A DNA stretch of 64,000 bases, from contig NW_024468910.1 of the NCBI RefSeq assembly GCF_011745365.1, forward strand, positions 1,330,068 through 1,394,067. The letters run 5' to 3'. The position numbers and the translations under genes were made by a program. This DNA is from Cryphonectria parasitica EP155 (taxonomy: Eukaryota > Ascomycota > Sordariomycetes > Diaporthales > Cryphonectriaceae). Shown here in pieces: positions 35,773 through 47,238 of this stretch. Positions within the stretch are counted from its first letter, which is position 1, and the number at the start of each line of letters is the position of its first letter. The notes beneath the pieces are model-generated. The model did no database searches. It saw only the letters and a list, made by a program, of their open reading frames with translations, and was not told where the DNA came from.

Positions 35773-38218
35773 ATGGATACCATCAATAGCCTTCGTTCTA
35801 AGGAAATTAATCACTATGTTTCTCTTCCTCAGATTATTGTTTGTGAAGATCAATCGTCTGGAAAGAGCTCTGTTCTGAAGGCGATTTCAGGCGTATCCTT
35901 TCCTATTAAAAGCAATCTCTGCACTTGCTTTCTTATCGAGCTGGTTCTATGTAAAACTCCTTGGGTTGGTATTAGCGTTTCAATTGTTCCAGATTACTCT
36001 TGCAGCGATTCTGAGAAGGCAGGCCTTGCTGGCTTCTACGCGGAACTAGAGGGCTTTAATAGCCTTGCTAATCTAATCGAGGATGCTAAGAGTGCTATGG
36101 GCATATCGATGCACGGTAAAGCGTTCTCTAAGGACCTCCTTCGAGTGGAGATCTCGGGTTCTGATCACTCTTATTTGACTATCGTGAACCTCTCTGGCCT
36201 AATTCATTTACAAACTAAGAATCAGATAGCGTTAGATGTTAAGCTGATCCAAGATATTGTTAAATCCTACATGAAACAATCTCGAAGCATTATTCTGGCT
36301 GTGATCTCAGCTAAGAACAACTTCGCGAACCAGGTTGTTTTGAAGCTAGCTCGTACAGCAGATATTTCTGGAAATCATATCCTCAGCATTATAATAAAGC
36401 CTGATATGCTATATATCGGATCGGAGAGCGAGGCATTATATGTATCTCTTGCTCGGAATTAAGAGATCGAGTTCCGTCTGAGCTAGCACGTGCTGAAGAA
36501 CTTGGACTCTGAGACCAGCAAAGGGTCTCTTGCTCAACGAAACGCACTCGAGGACTCTTTTTTCGCGCAGGGGATCTGGAGGGAGCTGCCCGAGTCCATC
36601 CTTGGAGTTGGGCAGTTACGATATCGCCTGAGCAAAGTCCTCCTTAATCACATCAGGTCGGAACTGCTCAGCCTAGCTCGAGAGATCGAGGTTAAGCGCA
36701 CCTCTTGCTAGAACGAGCTGAAGAAGCTAGGCCAGCCTCGAGGTACTCTGGATGAGCAGCGGCTCTATCTACTGTGCATCAGTGAATCCTTTCAACGGCT
36801 TGTAAAGAGCGCAATCGATGGGAACTGGCATGATTCTTTTTTTCAGAATGCTGAGACAGAGCGGAGCTATCAGCAGCGCATCCGGGCCATTGCTCAAAAT
36901 CTCAACAGGAACTTTAGCACTCACCTCGGCAGGAAGAGCTATTGCCGTCAAATACTCGGCTCCAGTGACTCATCCGTGATGTATATATCCGAGAGCATCA
37001 CTTTTCTCATCCGAGACAACTTCATCAGGCATATACAAGTGAAGATGTACAGATCCAAAGATCGAGAGCTTCCAAGCTTATTCAATCCAATGATCATTGC
37101 TGATCTCTTCCAGAATCAAGCCAGTTCATGGAAAAGCCTTGCTAGCAACCACGTTTGCAGCATATAGAAAGTGTACAAAACATTCCTCAGGCTTGTTATC
37201 GAATATATTGCTGATGTTGGAATCTCAGCTGCTCTTATTCAGAAGATCTTTGAACTAGCAATAGCTGAGATTTTAGCTGCTCTAGAAACTAATATTAATA
37301 ATATAGTTAAGTTATATCAGATTATTCACTTTATTACTTATAATGCTGAATTTACAGAAATAATTCAGAAGATTAGAGCTGATAGAAAGAGAGCTGAGTA
37401 CGCTGCAGTAGTAAAACGCTTTTTCAACATTTCCACTCTGCAGCATGCTAGCTTTCATAGTTCAAAGCTCGAAGAGCTGATCGAAACCTTGGTGAGAGAG
37501 ACTACTGAGCTAGATATGAATCGCTATGCAGCTATCGAGGCTCTGAACTGTATGAAAGCATATTACAAGGTGCATACTAACATATCCTAGCAATATGAAA
37601 CAGAGCATTTACGAATAACTGGCTTGCTTCTGTCAGGTTGCTAGGAAGCGCTTTGTCGATAATGTTGCGGTTGAGATCATCGAGATCCAGCTTGTGTCCA
37701 TACTAGAGGATACTTTATCCCCAAGCAAAGTCTATAAGATGGATCCTACTCTGCTAGGCACCATGGCCGGGGAGTCCGAGGAATATCGGACTTTGCGAGA
37801 GCAGCTGAAGCAGCAGCTCGAAGTATTAAGCAAAGGAGCTGAGACTTGCAGGCGTTTTGTCGGGAATAAATTTAGCAGTATAGCAGAGGCTTGATATCAA
37901 GAACCTGGAACCTGCTCTCATTTACTGACTAACCTAGATGATATATCCAACGAATTCGAGCAGGCAGCACTAGATAGCAACGATACAGCTTCAACTCCGC
38001 CAATCCTGGAGACGCTTGCATCTGAAGTGGCTAAGGATCTGCTCGAGGAAGAGCTTGCATGTATTCCAAGCCCAGAGCTTGAGCTGGGGCCAGAGCTTGA
38101 ATATACTGAGGAACTATCATTTGGTACAATTATATCCTCTGGTTTGAAGGCTAAAAAATCCAAGAAAAAGGCTAAGATACCGAAAACATCGAAGTGGGAT
38201 GAAGAGGAGAATTAATTG
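35773..38218 (+). pseudogene. Dynamin-like GTPase pseudogene
   Basis: The N-terminal part reads INHYVSLPQIIVCEDQSSGK, the dynamin P-loop region, with the first Gly of GxxxxGKS changed to Glu. G3 reads VNLSGL where dynamins have VDLPGL (Asp to Asn, Pro to Ser), and IIIKPD stands for the TKPD of G4. The middle and GED-like parts continue in the same frame to about 37590, through in-frame stops at 36460, 36709, 37165 and 37588 among others; the tail shifts frame (37694-38215). Most lesions are CAG-to-TAG or G-to-A, fitting mild RIP. Dynamin-family GTPases remodel membranes; this copy cannot, because P-loop and switch residues are lost. The exact original start is unclear. 38027-38215 (acidic, then Lys-rich) may be its C-terminus or a separate piece. 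Confidence 0.8.
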
Positions 38219-38324
38219 CCGGTATAATATATAGTTGAGAAAGAGCCACCAGTTTAATGCAGCATGCGCTCTGAGTTTGCTAGATACTTGTTTGCCCTAC
38301 TTGTCCCTGTTTGAATCCAACTAA

Positions 38325-38640
38325 AGGTGCCCGGCCTCCCTTGACTTTTCCATAGTCTCTCTCCCCTCTTCTCCTCTCTTCTCACGGCTTACGAACGAGG
38401 AAATGTGTGGCTGAAGGAGCACTCGAGCGGTCGAAGCGGCCGAGGGGGAATGGTAGCATCGAAGGGCTTCTCAGATAATGGTGTATTTCGTCTCGCCTTT
38501 CGCTAGCAGGGGTAAATAGCGCCGTCAGAATACAAGTGTTACGTGCCATGATCGTCAGCTTTGCGAGGGCCGCTTCTTGGCTAGCCGAAGAGATGAAGGA
38601 GAGAAGGGCTGCGTGAGAGCATCGAACAGTCGAATTGTTC
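38325..38640 (-). pseudogene. Relic of a DUF7924 gene 3' end plus downstream flank
   Basis: This segment is a diverged direct duplicate of 42204-42540, which contains the end of the intact DUF7924 gene and its 3' flank. Shared blocks include CTCTCCCCTCTTCTCCTC, GGTCGAAGCGG and CTTCTTGGCTAGCCGA. Only the last codons and the flank remain, so a second DUF7924 copy was largely deleted here. Confidence 0.65.
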
Positions 38641-39012
38641 TCAGAGCTTAGCTCTTCAAGCTGGATCATTCGAACAGCTCGCCTGCTGGACAGGGCCTTG
38701 TAGGTATATATCCCCATTGAGGGAGAGGAGGAGCATAACTGAGACCCGTGCCTGCTTTTTGGGAGGGAGACCTTTGGGGGTTAGGATGCCACGGGTCAGG
38801 GACAGAGCGCACCCTACCCCAGCTAGTCAGATTAAGGGGCGAGGCAGACTCAAATTGGGCCCTATAAGCTCAGCCTCTTCCTGCCGTACATGTGTGGCCG
38901 GTACTAGATCATTAACCAGCCAGGATATATAGCTCGACGGTTATCCGCTTTGAAGCTATCTCTTTATTCTTGCCTTCTCAACACCGGCATTTATCTCGAA
39001 AAGGAATACGAA
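38641..39012 (+). other. Spacer with promoter-like end
   Basis: No coding signal. 38930-39012 has an ATATATAG box, a pyrimidine stretch (TCTCTTTATTCTTGCCTTCTC) and an A-rich lead into an ATG at 39013, as in fungal promoters. Confidence 0.35.
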
Positions 39013-39572
39013 ATGGCTGTTTACATTCAAGACGGCTTTTCTGGTTACAGACTTACAGAGGGCGATTTTAGCAGATGATACGAGCCGTACACACCGTAGT
39101 GGGTGCTGACTGAAGGGCAGGGCCGAGAAACAGAGGCTTTCCCCAGCATGCTGCCAGCCACCTAAGTATCAATACCGACACAACAACCATATCTTCTTGG
39201 AGTACCACTCAGGATAACAGTCCAACCCGCTATGCCAACTTCAATACCTGTGGCGCAAGGTTTACACGCCCTGGAACGGCAAACACGATCGATAACCTTC
39301 CCGCATACTCACCGAGGCCTCCATCCTATCACTCCAACATTTCAGATACACACCGCCCAGCTACAGTAGAAGGCAAGACGTTTGCCAGTATGCGAAATCG
39401 CGGGAAGCGAGGATACGAGGCACTAAAGAGTAGAGCAAAGAAGATTCGTGAATTCGTGCGAAAAGCCGGCGTGAGAGTGGCGGCCGCGACCGGAAGGGGT
39501 GTTATCATTCTTGTCTTGACGGCTACAGCTCCTATTTGGATAGTTATTATCGTTACAGATATCTTTGAGTAG
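39013..39572 (+). pseudogene. Eroded small hypothetical with C-terminal membrane segment
   Basis: ATG at 39013 opens MAVYIQDGFSGYRLTEGDFS, followed by a TGA and a TAG that each could come from one transition. A second frame runs from about 39165 to TAG 39572: Ser/Thr-rich, then an Arg/Lys-rich stretch and a hydrophobic segment (GVIILVLTATAPIWIVIIV). Restoring continuity would need two codon changes and one frameshift, so I call it a pseudogene. Family not recognised. Confidence 0.4.
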
Positions 39573-40601
39573 CGAGAAAATATATGGCCGTCGTTCGTCG
39601 TCGAACTGCTAACAACTGATCCTCTCGCGTATAACCCACCAACGACGTCGCAAATGAAAGACGATATAACGATCCTGCAATTGCCCAGAAAGTTCAAGTC
39701 TCGCTAGTATAGTACTTTCAGACATACCACGGAGGTCCTGGCCAGTATATACCATGGCTTACTTGACTCTAGTCCAACCGATACGAGGAAATTCCGGGAT
39801 TCCAGAAGGCGCCATCTTTACAAAAAAAAGTCGCAGGTAGGCAGATTCTAGCTTAGGGGCAGCCGTGCTTGTGCCACCGACTCGATTATTCCTCAAGAAC
39901 TGGTATCCTCTCGGCTTCCCCCCCCCCCCTTCCCCTTACCCCGAGCGTCTTGACAAGGACTTCGCTGTAAAGGCTGTGTAACGAACACCCTTGGCGCCTT
40001 TACCCGCCGAAAATTGAAATGTATCTACTTGTTGGCTTGGCAAGGGTTAAGTCGCAGCCACCACTTGATAGTCGCCTCATCATCGCCCATAGTATGGAGC
40101 TGAGACTTTAACCAAGGATGCCTGACCGGCTGAGTACATCTTCTGGGACTAGCTTGTAATGACGGAAGAACCGATACGCTACCACGGAGGGATAATGGAG
40201 GCGAATCTCAGAGTAGATAAGGACACACGTGGGTAGCCCTGCACGAGGGTGACATGGCCTCTCGAAGGGGGTCGAGAAAGAGGAGGATGTATTTCCGTCA
40301 CATTGGCCCCTAGTTAGAACCATACCCCTTAGTTTTGAAGGGCAAAGGGGGTGGATGCGGCAGCAGGGGAAGAGAGGAGGCAAAGTGAGGGAGGGAGAGG
40401 CAGCCAACGGTAGAATCATCCCGAAACCACCAGATAGCATAGGCCGCTAAGGTCGCTCACGCAGTTTGAGTACTCAGGCGGCTTCTGTGTCAGACTATTT
40501 CAATAGCTTTCCCTCCGTCGTCCTTGATTTTCCCCCTTTCTTAACAGTCACCATATCTACCTATCTTACTTATATCATTCTAAATCCACACGCTCGGTAT
40601 A
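39573..40601. other. Spacer, no supported gene
   Basis: Contains a run of about 12 C (near 39918-39929) and a minus ORF (40108-40440) of low-complexity composition that I do not accept. 40540-40600 is AT-rich and may be the promoter of the ORF that follows. Confidence 0.3.
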
Positions 40602-40964
40602 ATGAGAGACTTGGAGGCGATAGTTATTTCAGGTCTAACCATGAACGGTTATACGACATCTGATTACGACGCGATCTATAAGCCCCTGGACTCTCTAGTA
40701 GCAGACATTGGAGATGGCTCTATTGAGCGTTTGGAGCCTGTGTTGACTGCTGATTCCTCTTTATACGCCATCCATGGAGGGATCGCATCCGACTTAACAC
40801 GCGGGTCCAGTGGTGGACCTGGCAAGAGCAACAACATATCAGAACCAGGGTCCCCTTCTTCTATACGTGCTTCTATATATAGTGGCCGCGAGAGTGAAGT
40901 CAAGGCTTCCGCCAGTATGTCAAGGTCTAACGGATTTTTCAGTCTCGACATAATAAGTGACTGA
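40602..40964 (+). CDS. Small hypothetical protein, 120 aa
   Basis: Opens MRDLEAIVISGLTMNGYTTS and closes at TGA 40962-40964. The first half is mixed, the second Ser/Gly-rich (RGSSGGPGKSNN). No motif or membrane segment. It may be the first exon of a longer eroded gene continuing at 41022. Normal base composition. Confidence 0.4.
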   Translation: MRDLEAIVISGLTMNGYTTSDYDAIYKPLDSLVADIGDGSIERLEPVLTADSSLYAIHGGIASDLTRGSSGGPGKSNNISEPGSPSSIRASIYSGRESEVKASASMSRSNGFFSLDIISD

Positions 40965-41021
40965 CTAGCTTAACAGTAACCGGCAAGAATGTTCAACGCT
41001 ATACTTTAGCCATCGATAGGT

Positions 41022-41464
41022 ATCTCTAAGGATATTCGGCAAAAGATAGAGACAGAATTTGGCCAAGACTTAAGCAATTTCAAGGTAATTCTTCTCCCGA
41101 AGACTATTCCTCCCCAGGTCTTTGGCTTCAACCTCATGCACAAAGGTCAAGCATGCCAGGTTAACTTGGAAAGAAAAAAAATCAAGGAATTAACGAAGGA
41201 ACGATTTCAATTGCTACAAAGAGATGATTCGGCGGAAAAACTGGATACCCACTCAGCCATCTTTATCCGTATTCTTGGCCGATAGAGAACAAGACCAACC
41301 CAGAGCTCGAGCCTAAGCGGGAGCCTGAGCCTGGAGAGGAACCACTTGATACAATTATACCGCCTAATACAGAGTTGAGGCGCCAGTGGCTGAAAATTGG
41401 AAGCTTTCGTACCTACCTCCAAGCTGTCCTTCCTGCAAGAGTATTCGCGAGCGACAAAGGCTAG
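41022..41464 (+). pseudogene. Gene remnant, two protein-like blocks in different frames
   Basis: 41022-41285 encodes a plausible globular stretch (DIRQKIETEFGQDLSNFKVI and on). 41285-41464 encodes a Glu/Pro-rich stretch followed by RRQWLKIGSFRTYLQAVLP. Neither has its own good start; they are offset by one frame and may be exons or one frameshifted ORF. No family assigned. Confidence 0.35.
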
Positions 41465-42203
41465 GCTTCTGGCCGCGTCTGTCGGCAAACCACCTTCTTC
41501 AGCGATCTGGGAGGATGCAACATTAGCCAGAGGCGCAAAAACACTTGAATAGGGGTATGCATACATATTGGCAGCTGTAAAGGCCCTTACACTCGTCGCA
41601 CGGTAGGAGGAGGCGGCCTATCAGTAGCTGCATTAGTATAATGCTTTGTGATGTGCAACCCCTAGGATCGACGACGAGAGGCGGCTCTAGATCGTTAAGG
41701 CACTGGATACAGGGAATCTCAAGCCCCTCAAGCGGGCTGATCCGTACGGCCATGGTTAGTGCCTTCCGACGTATGAGAAAGGAGTAGGTTTTACATACCA
41801 GTGGATAGGTGGCTCATCAGCGGTAAGCAAGATCCGAGGTATGTTTGACATGGTGGATAATAGGCGGCGGCTGGGTGAGTAGGATAGATTATTTGAGAAA
41901 GTTTTAAGGATTCTGAGAGATCAAATAGCCGGTCCTGGATAGGTATGACATGATAGATAATTTGAAGGGAAAAGTGATTTCTGAAAGCCTCCAACCGATG
42001 TCTCTTCCTAATGGGTTTATCTAATAGACCCCCATTTCTGCCAATCCAGGGCCAGGTAAACAATCATAGGAATACCGCAATAACAGATCCTCCCTCCAAC
42101 CAAACATGACTCCGCCGGGTATAGGCAATCTATTGTTGCACCATCCCTCCTGAGGCGAGCCTCGGCCGTTGTTTCTAGGGCTAGGGTGCTAGGCTCCCGG
42201 GTA
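41465..42203. other. Spacer, no supported gene
   Basis: Minus ORFs (41523-41753, 41791-42063, 42017-42268) overlap one another and look like chance. No feature supported. Confidence 0.3.
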
Positions 42204-42478
42204 ATTAAAGGTGCCTGTCCTCCCCATCGCTGCCATCGTGTCTCTCCCCTCTTCTCCTCCCTTATCACGGCTTCCGATCGAGGAAATAGCGATGATAGAC
42301 ATGATGTGTGGAATTGAAGGCGAGCACTTAGGTACTATCTGGCGCGGTCGAAGCGGTCGAGGGGGAGTGTAGCCTCAAAGGGCTTCTGAGATAATGGCGC
42401 ATTTCTTTCCGCCCTTCGTTATCAGGGGTAAATAGCGTGCCATCAGGATGCAGGTGTCAGGTGCTGCCGTCAGCCCTG
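42204..42478. repeat. 3' flank of the DUF7924 gene, duplicated at 38325
   Basis: Direct duplicate, with substitutions and small indels, of 38325-38560. Lies downstream of the DUF7924 stop and may hold its 3' UTR and polyadenylation region. Confidence 0.6.
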
Positions 42479-44154
42479 CTAGGGCGGCACACGCTTCTTG
42501 GCTAGCCGACGAGATGAAGGAGAGGGAGGGCTGCGTGGTGGCTTTGGCTGATGACGCAGATGATCTTCGCGGCTGACCGATGTGAAACTCGACGTAAAGC
42601 TTGCTGCAAAGCCTGCTGAGACATCGGTGTTGTCCGTAGCATCCTTGCCGTACCCATCGTGAAGAATAGCCAGCCCAACATTCACACCCTGAGTCTCTTG
42701 TGTCTCCGGCTCGTCATCTTCCGGTTCGGCGAACATCCGACAATCGTAAAAGTCAAAGGGACTCGAGCCTTCCTGGTGCTCTTCCTCGATTGTACTCGCC
42801 AAATCAGTTCCTTCTGTGTTCGTAGCCTCAGCGTGTTGCTTGCGTGCTCTTGCATTTGCTGTCTCAATAAACCGGTCCCGGTAGTCTTTCGCCAATACCC
42901 TCAGATTCCTAAAGGCTCCAGTACCCTCCAACCAAACATCATGATCACCCGTCAGAGCATAGGCTTTGAGCTGAGTAGTGTGTTGGCACGGTCTCTGCCC
43001 AGGGCCAACAGGAGCAGTGATGTGGTGTGCATATAGCGTAAGTGTCCCGCCGAGGAGTGTTGACGTAAATGCATAGGCATTGCCATCGTAGAGAGGCTCT
43101 GCTTGGAGGTAATTCTGCAGAGCATGCATAATGATTGCTCCATGCGCGCCGTCCAAGACTGCCTGTCCGTCTGCCACCTCAACGGTTCCTCCAGAACTCT
43201 TAGCCTCGAGGAAAAAGTTAGGCGCCACAGGAAACCCTCCTTTTTTACTCGGTATAATTATCTTATCCAAATCTTCTCTTACTTTCTTATCCAAGTCGCC
43301 AGGTCGCGCTCCGTCGAAAAAGTCAGGCACCGGGTTGACAGTGGTATTATTGGTTATCGATTCCAAATTAGTGAACGAAATATGTCCTTCGTTTGGAATG
43401 TTGATATTGCCAGCGATCAGTGGAACCACATTGCGCATGATTGTGCCTTCTGACTTGGTCTTGTTCCTGCGCTGAAAGTCTTTAAAGGCTGAGTTGGGAA
43501 CAGTCGACGGCGAAAGAGACCCCCTAGGCACTTTCAGAGCCTGTCGAATTTCTTCCCAGTTGGCCGGTTCTGGGGGTTCACGGTCATCGGGGAAGTCATA
43601 GAGTGGAGGGTAGATATTGTTGTCAATGAGGTGTTGTTCGAAATTCGCATCGTACGCAGAAGATCGCCTGCTTTTGGAGGTAACGGTCGTCGGCTTAGTT
43701 GATTGCGTTCGCCTGCTGCTCGCAGACGGCGTGGAGGCCATCGCGCGTGCTATGCTCGTCGGCCCTGGGTACTAAACAAGCTAGTTAGTCCATCACAGGT
43801 GAAGATATGGTAATAGAGGCATACCCCTCGAAGATCGCCGAGATCTGGACCACCATCCGTTGCAAACAGAGCAAGCTCTGAAACACCAAATCTTCCAAGC
43901 GCAGCAACTTTCGCGCTACGATGTCTTCCTACAAGCCGGCTTGCGGACTTCGATGGGGGATGGTCCTCGTTTCGCCGGTCGAGTTCTCGCTTGGCACGAC
44001 TCGTGAGCCAAATCGTCGACAAGTTATCGTAGAATTCGGGGGGGAAGTTCGGAGGACTGCGGAACGCACCCCTCGATTTCGCTTTCTTCGATGGGACTGG
44101 ATCTGGCGGAGGGTCGTCTGCTCGCTGCCACTTTCGTTTCTCCGGCCGCGCCAT
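42479..44154 (-). CDS. DUF7924-type protein, PD-(D/E)xK nuclease-like, two exons
   Basis: Exon 1 is 44154-43825, the intron 43824-43772 (GTATGC...CTAACTAG...TTTAG, 53 bp) and exon 2 43771-42479; 540 aa. The start MARPEKRKW precedes the conserved N-terminal block (FYDNLSTIWLTSRAKRELDR...GGPDLGDLRG|YP), which splices in frame into FEQHLIDNNIYPPLYDFPDD. The core contains VPDFFDGARP (Asp260) and NFFLEAK (Glu299, Lys301), arranged as PD...ExK. This suggests a PD-(D/E)xK nuclease fold, an inference from motif spacing. It recurs in filamentous fungi as a hypothetical. The C-terminus is acidic, then Ser/Pro-rich. It is undamaged. An upstream in-frame extension to 44397 exists, but the chosen ATG fits the conserved N-terminus. 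Confidence 0.85.
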
Positions 44155-44760
44155 GGACGACCATTGTAGAGGATGGAACTGTGGGAGATGAGCCAGGATA
44201 TGAAGCAAGATGGTGGCCGAACACGGTAGGAAGTGACTCACGCGATAAGCAGGTTGGTTTGAGGAATCGACTAAGCTGCTCGTTACGCGCCGAGATGCGC
44301 ATTCGGAGATGCTGCTTGCCGTGGACCGTTTCAACACGGCTGCTCCACCGAGAAGGCGTTCGTGTAGTGAGCGGAGATAAGGCCCGGACGCTTGCATTCA
44401 GGGCACTGGAATGGGGCTGATAACGTGACTTCGTGGGCCCGTGCCTCGCCAGCTCGCTGCGCTGCCCGAAGCTTAGTCATCTTGTTATCCATAGCACTAA
44501 AGGCATGGGTGGGTGCCTGTGGCCCTTGATTTGAAGTTGTACCCTGGTGCTGTCGTCCGACCTCTGCTTGGCCCCAAATCGGGCCCCCTGGCCTTCCGGT
44601 TCCCCTTCCGGTTCACATGCAGAAGCCGGAGCTGATGTGCCGGGGCCCCGGGACGCCCGGGATATCAGCTCGACGCTGCCCGCCATATAGATGATGAGCC
44701 ACTGTATAGCCTCGAGCGACCTGGCTTCGGCCGCTTCGTGGCATACAGTAGTTTATGCTA
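44155..44760. other. Spacer upstream of the DUF7924 gene
   Basis: GC-rich DNA that includes the promoter side of the DUF7924 gene. Opposing ORFs (44091-44420 plus, 44477-44686 minus) are not convincing. Confidence 0.3.
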
Positions 44761-44897
44761 TGTTATAACCCACCCGACATGCAGTAGTATATAGCCCGGG
44801 GTTGGGGCTACAGCCTTCAGGTAGCCACCGAGAATTGAGTCACCAGATCCCTAACGTGAGCCAGCGAGCCGGAGGTGTTACTGCAGTGCTCAGTACA
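44761..44897 (+). repeat. Short degenerate family-1 LTR
   Basis: Left end TGTTATAACCCACCCGACATGCAG and right end CTGCAGTGCTCAGTACA match family-1 LTR termini, but only 137 bp lie between them, so most of the LTR is deleted. No clear target duplication. GC-rich, hence hardly touched by RIP. Confidence 0.6.
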
Positions 44898-44906
44898 CTA
44901 CAGCAA

Positions 44907-45956
44907 TCATTGTATGGTATTTCTAATACACTTTACTGCTTTTCCGAACTCCTTGACAGCGTCGTTTGCCTTTTCAGAGTCCCTCGGCTTCGACTTCAAC
45001 ATCAATTGATAGGGAGTGGGAGATCGTGCTCGCCCTGTGAGGAACGTCCTGTGCTGTGGTGCCAGATACGCTTCAAAGCCCCCTCGATCAGGGTGATTGC
45101 TGAGCGACTTCATTCTTTCAACCCGCGAGACCGCCTCTAGGCCTGCGCCTGGACAACTTTAGTGGCATGTCTTCTGGCGCGCATATGTCGTTGGGGAGGG
45201 AATAGCTCGACCGTTTCTGGCGGTAAACCTGCAAGACGCCGACTCCTACGTGTAGGCCTAGTCTCTGAAGATATGTCAGTTGATACAGTACAGACCAACA
45301 TGACTTCAAAATAGTGCACCTAGCGAAGTATAAAGCCACTGCTCTATGCGTGCCTTGGTTGCTGGCCAGCGAGCAGCGAATTTCTGCTCTCGATCGCTGT
45401 ACTCAATATGGTCCTGCAGCGCGGTTGGGTCGGAAGGCTGTGGTGGTGAGCCAAATTTCTCCTGTCGCATCCGGCGCAGCTCTTTCTCGAAGAAGGACTT
45501 TCTGCATTGCCAGTAGGAGAGGTCATCTGCACGCGCAGTACAATCTGCCTTCAGGCAAACATGTCCATGGTGGAGTCGTAGTTCGTCGCGCATTATCAGC
45601 TGCACGCCTTCGGGCTTGAAACGATTGAGCTGTTGCATCGAATGCTTGATAAGGAATTTGGTTGTTTGGATGCGTTGCTGTGTAGGGAATTGATCGGTAT
45701 GGAATGACTGTGTACAGGATAGATAGCTTGATCCTGCTGAGACAGATAGGTCGCCCCTGCCGAAATGTGCAAGGTTGGTTTTCGTTAGAGGTAAAGGCGA
45801 GCTTGCATGAGCAGTAGCAGCAGCCATTGCGATGAGGCCATGAGTGACTGACCAGAGTGTGGAGGTGCGAGATGTGGATGGCGGTGATCTTAAAATGATT
45901 TGTACTGCTTGCTGTCTGGCGGCCGCGCTAGTTGCATGACGTAAGCGTAGCAGCAT
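44907..45956 (-). CDS. Uncertain minus-strand gene or relic
   Basis: The best ORF is 45306-45956 (216 codons), with a Cys/His-containing middle (RLHHGHVCLKADCTARADDL) and a charged helix (FFEKELRRMRQEKF). Two smaller minus ORFs downstream (45137-45319, Arg-rich; 44907-45113) could be further exons. Splice sites were not resolved and no family is recognised. It may be a real multi-exon gene or a decaying one. Confidence 0.35.
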
Positions 45957-46024
45957 GCCAGGGGTACTGACTCAAGGTTGTCCCCTCTAACTTTGTTGGG
46001 CTGCGTGGCAACAAAGCGCCCTAG

Positions 46025-46485
46025 TGTAATGAGCACTGCAGCAATCCGAAGATTCCAAAGTACACAAAGGGGTTTATGCTAACAAGAGCGATGTCAAAGT
46101 GTCAAGTCCTTGAATACGGAACCGTATAAGTCCTAGTAAGCGATACAAGTGTTCACTGCCTTTGGGGCTACTCAGTATGTAAGACTGAATACTTAGATTG
46201 ACAACTGAAGAGCTATATACTGAATCTATCTAATGGCAAGGAACGTGTCCTTATATATCCAGCTCTTCAGTATGGACCGTAAGAGTCAACGGCGATAGTT
46301 GCGGTCCAAGGTTGCATCGACAGAACCGCTTGCAGTCCTCGCAGTTCATCCCTGCCTAGTGGAACTCGTAACCCTAACCCTGGATTATGTAATCCTTGTT
46401 GGTTGCCTGATGTTGAGTCATAACACCTGGTCCCTGCTTGCCTGTGATCTGTTCTCGTGACCTGCATGTTGGATGAGTCATAACA
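46025..46485 (-). repeat. E7 3' LTR (GGACCG cassette type)
   Basis: Reverse LTR marking the right edge of the gene island. U3 inverted repeat GGACCG...CGGTCC (46274-46307), unlike other copies. Left flank CCTAG (46020-46024) is the expected target duplication; its partner is not in the window. Confidence 0.9.
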
Positions 46486-46578
46486 TCATCTCCCTTCTAT
46501 CAGTCGTTATTCCCAACGATCTTCTGTAAGTACTCTGGCAAACCTTTCGTACATGATCTTGCCTTTCTAATCCGGATA

Positions 46579-47238
46579 ATGAGCAGAATCGATAAATCTC
46601 GCTACAAAAAAATAGAGCAAAGTGCTTCTTTCTAGCTTGTTACTTTCTCCTGTTGTTCCGTTATGCTTTCTTATTCTTATTGCAAGAGCTGCAAAGCTCT
46701 CTGCTTTGCTTCTAAGGAGAATTCGTTATGCTATACTGAGTGCATTCGAAATAAGCGAGGGAATTGCGATATGCATGGCCTTACCCCTGCGCAGATGCAG
46801 AAAATCATTGTGCAACATTCGAAGGTGGAGGCTGAGCTGGATGCTGCTGAGGAGGAGGCGATGTTAGCAAATGCTAAGGTATTTCGTTTGCGGAAACAGC
46901 GCTGTTTGTAAGCCGAGAAGATGGCATGCGCTGTTCGTTGTAGTCTGAATACAATCGAGGAGCTTGATCGTGTGGAAGCGGAGGAGCTAGCAAAGAAGCA
47001 GCAGGCTTGTGTTTCTGTTAGTCCTTTTCCTGAGAGGTTTTCTGCTTTGGTTTCGGGAGAATCCTTCTAGTCTTCTGGTAGTATGTTGGATTATTCCTTT
47101 TTAAGCGATGTAGATGATATCGAGGGCGATGGAGGTTCTTCTGATGCTTGAGAGATCCGTTCTGAGTTGGAGGATTTTCCGGAGAGTGAGGTTCCTGAAG
47201 CTTCTGGATCTCGGTCCGGGGCGGAGCGATCATCCTAG
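46579..47238 (+). pseudogene. E7 aORF with internal stops
   Basis: Antisense gene of E7, 219 codons, start MSRIDKSRYKK. The cysteine cluster (CSYC...CFASKENSLCYTEC...C, about 46675-46775) is followed by a clear helical segment (QHSKVEAELDAAEEEAMLA), with an acidic tail ending SGAERSS. A few in-frame stops (for example 46910, 47068 and 47148) are transition-type. No intron. The final TAG (47236-47238) overlaps the pol stop on the other strand. Confidence 0.68.

Noticed and set aside
40108..40440. Minus ORF of 110 codons
   Set aside because: Composition and lack of motif suggest chance; no promoter or splice context.
43103..43475. Plus ORFs of 116 and 114 codons
   Set aside because: Antisense to exon 2 of the DUF7924 gene.
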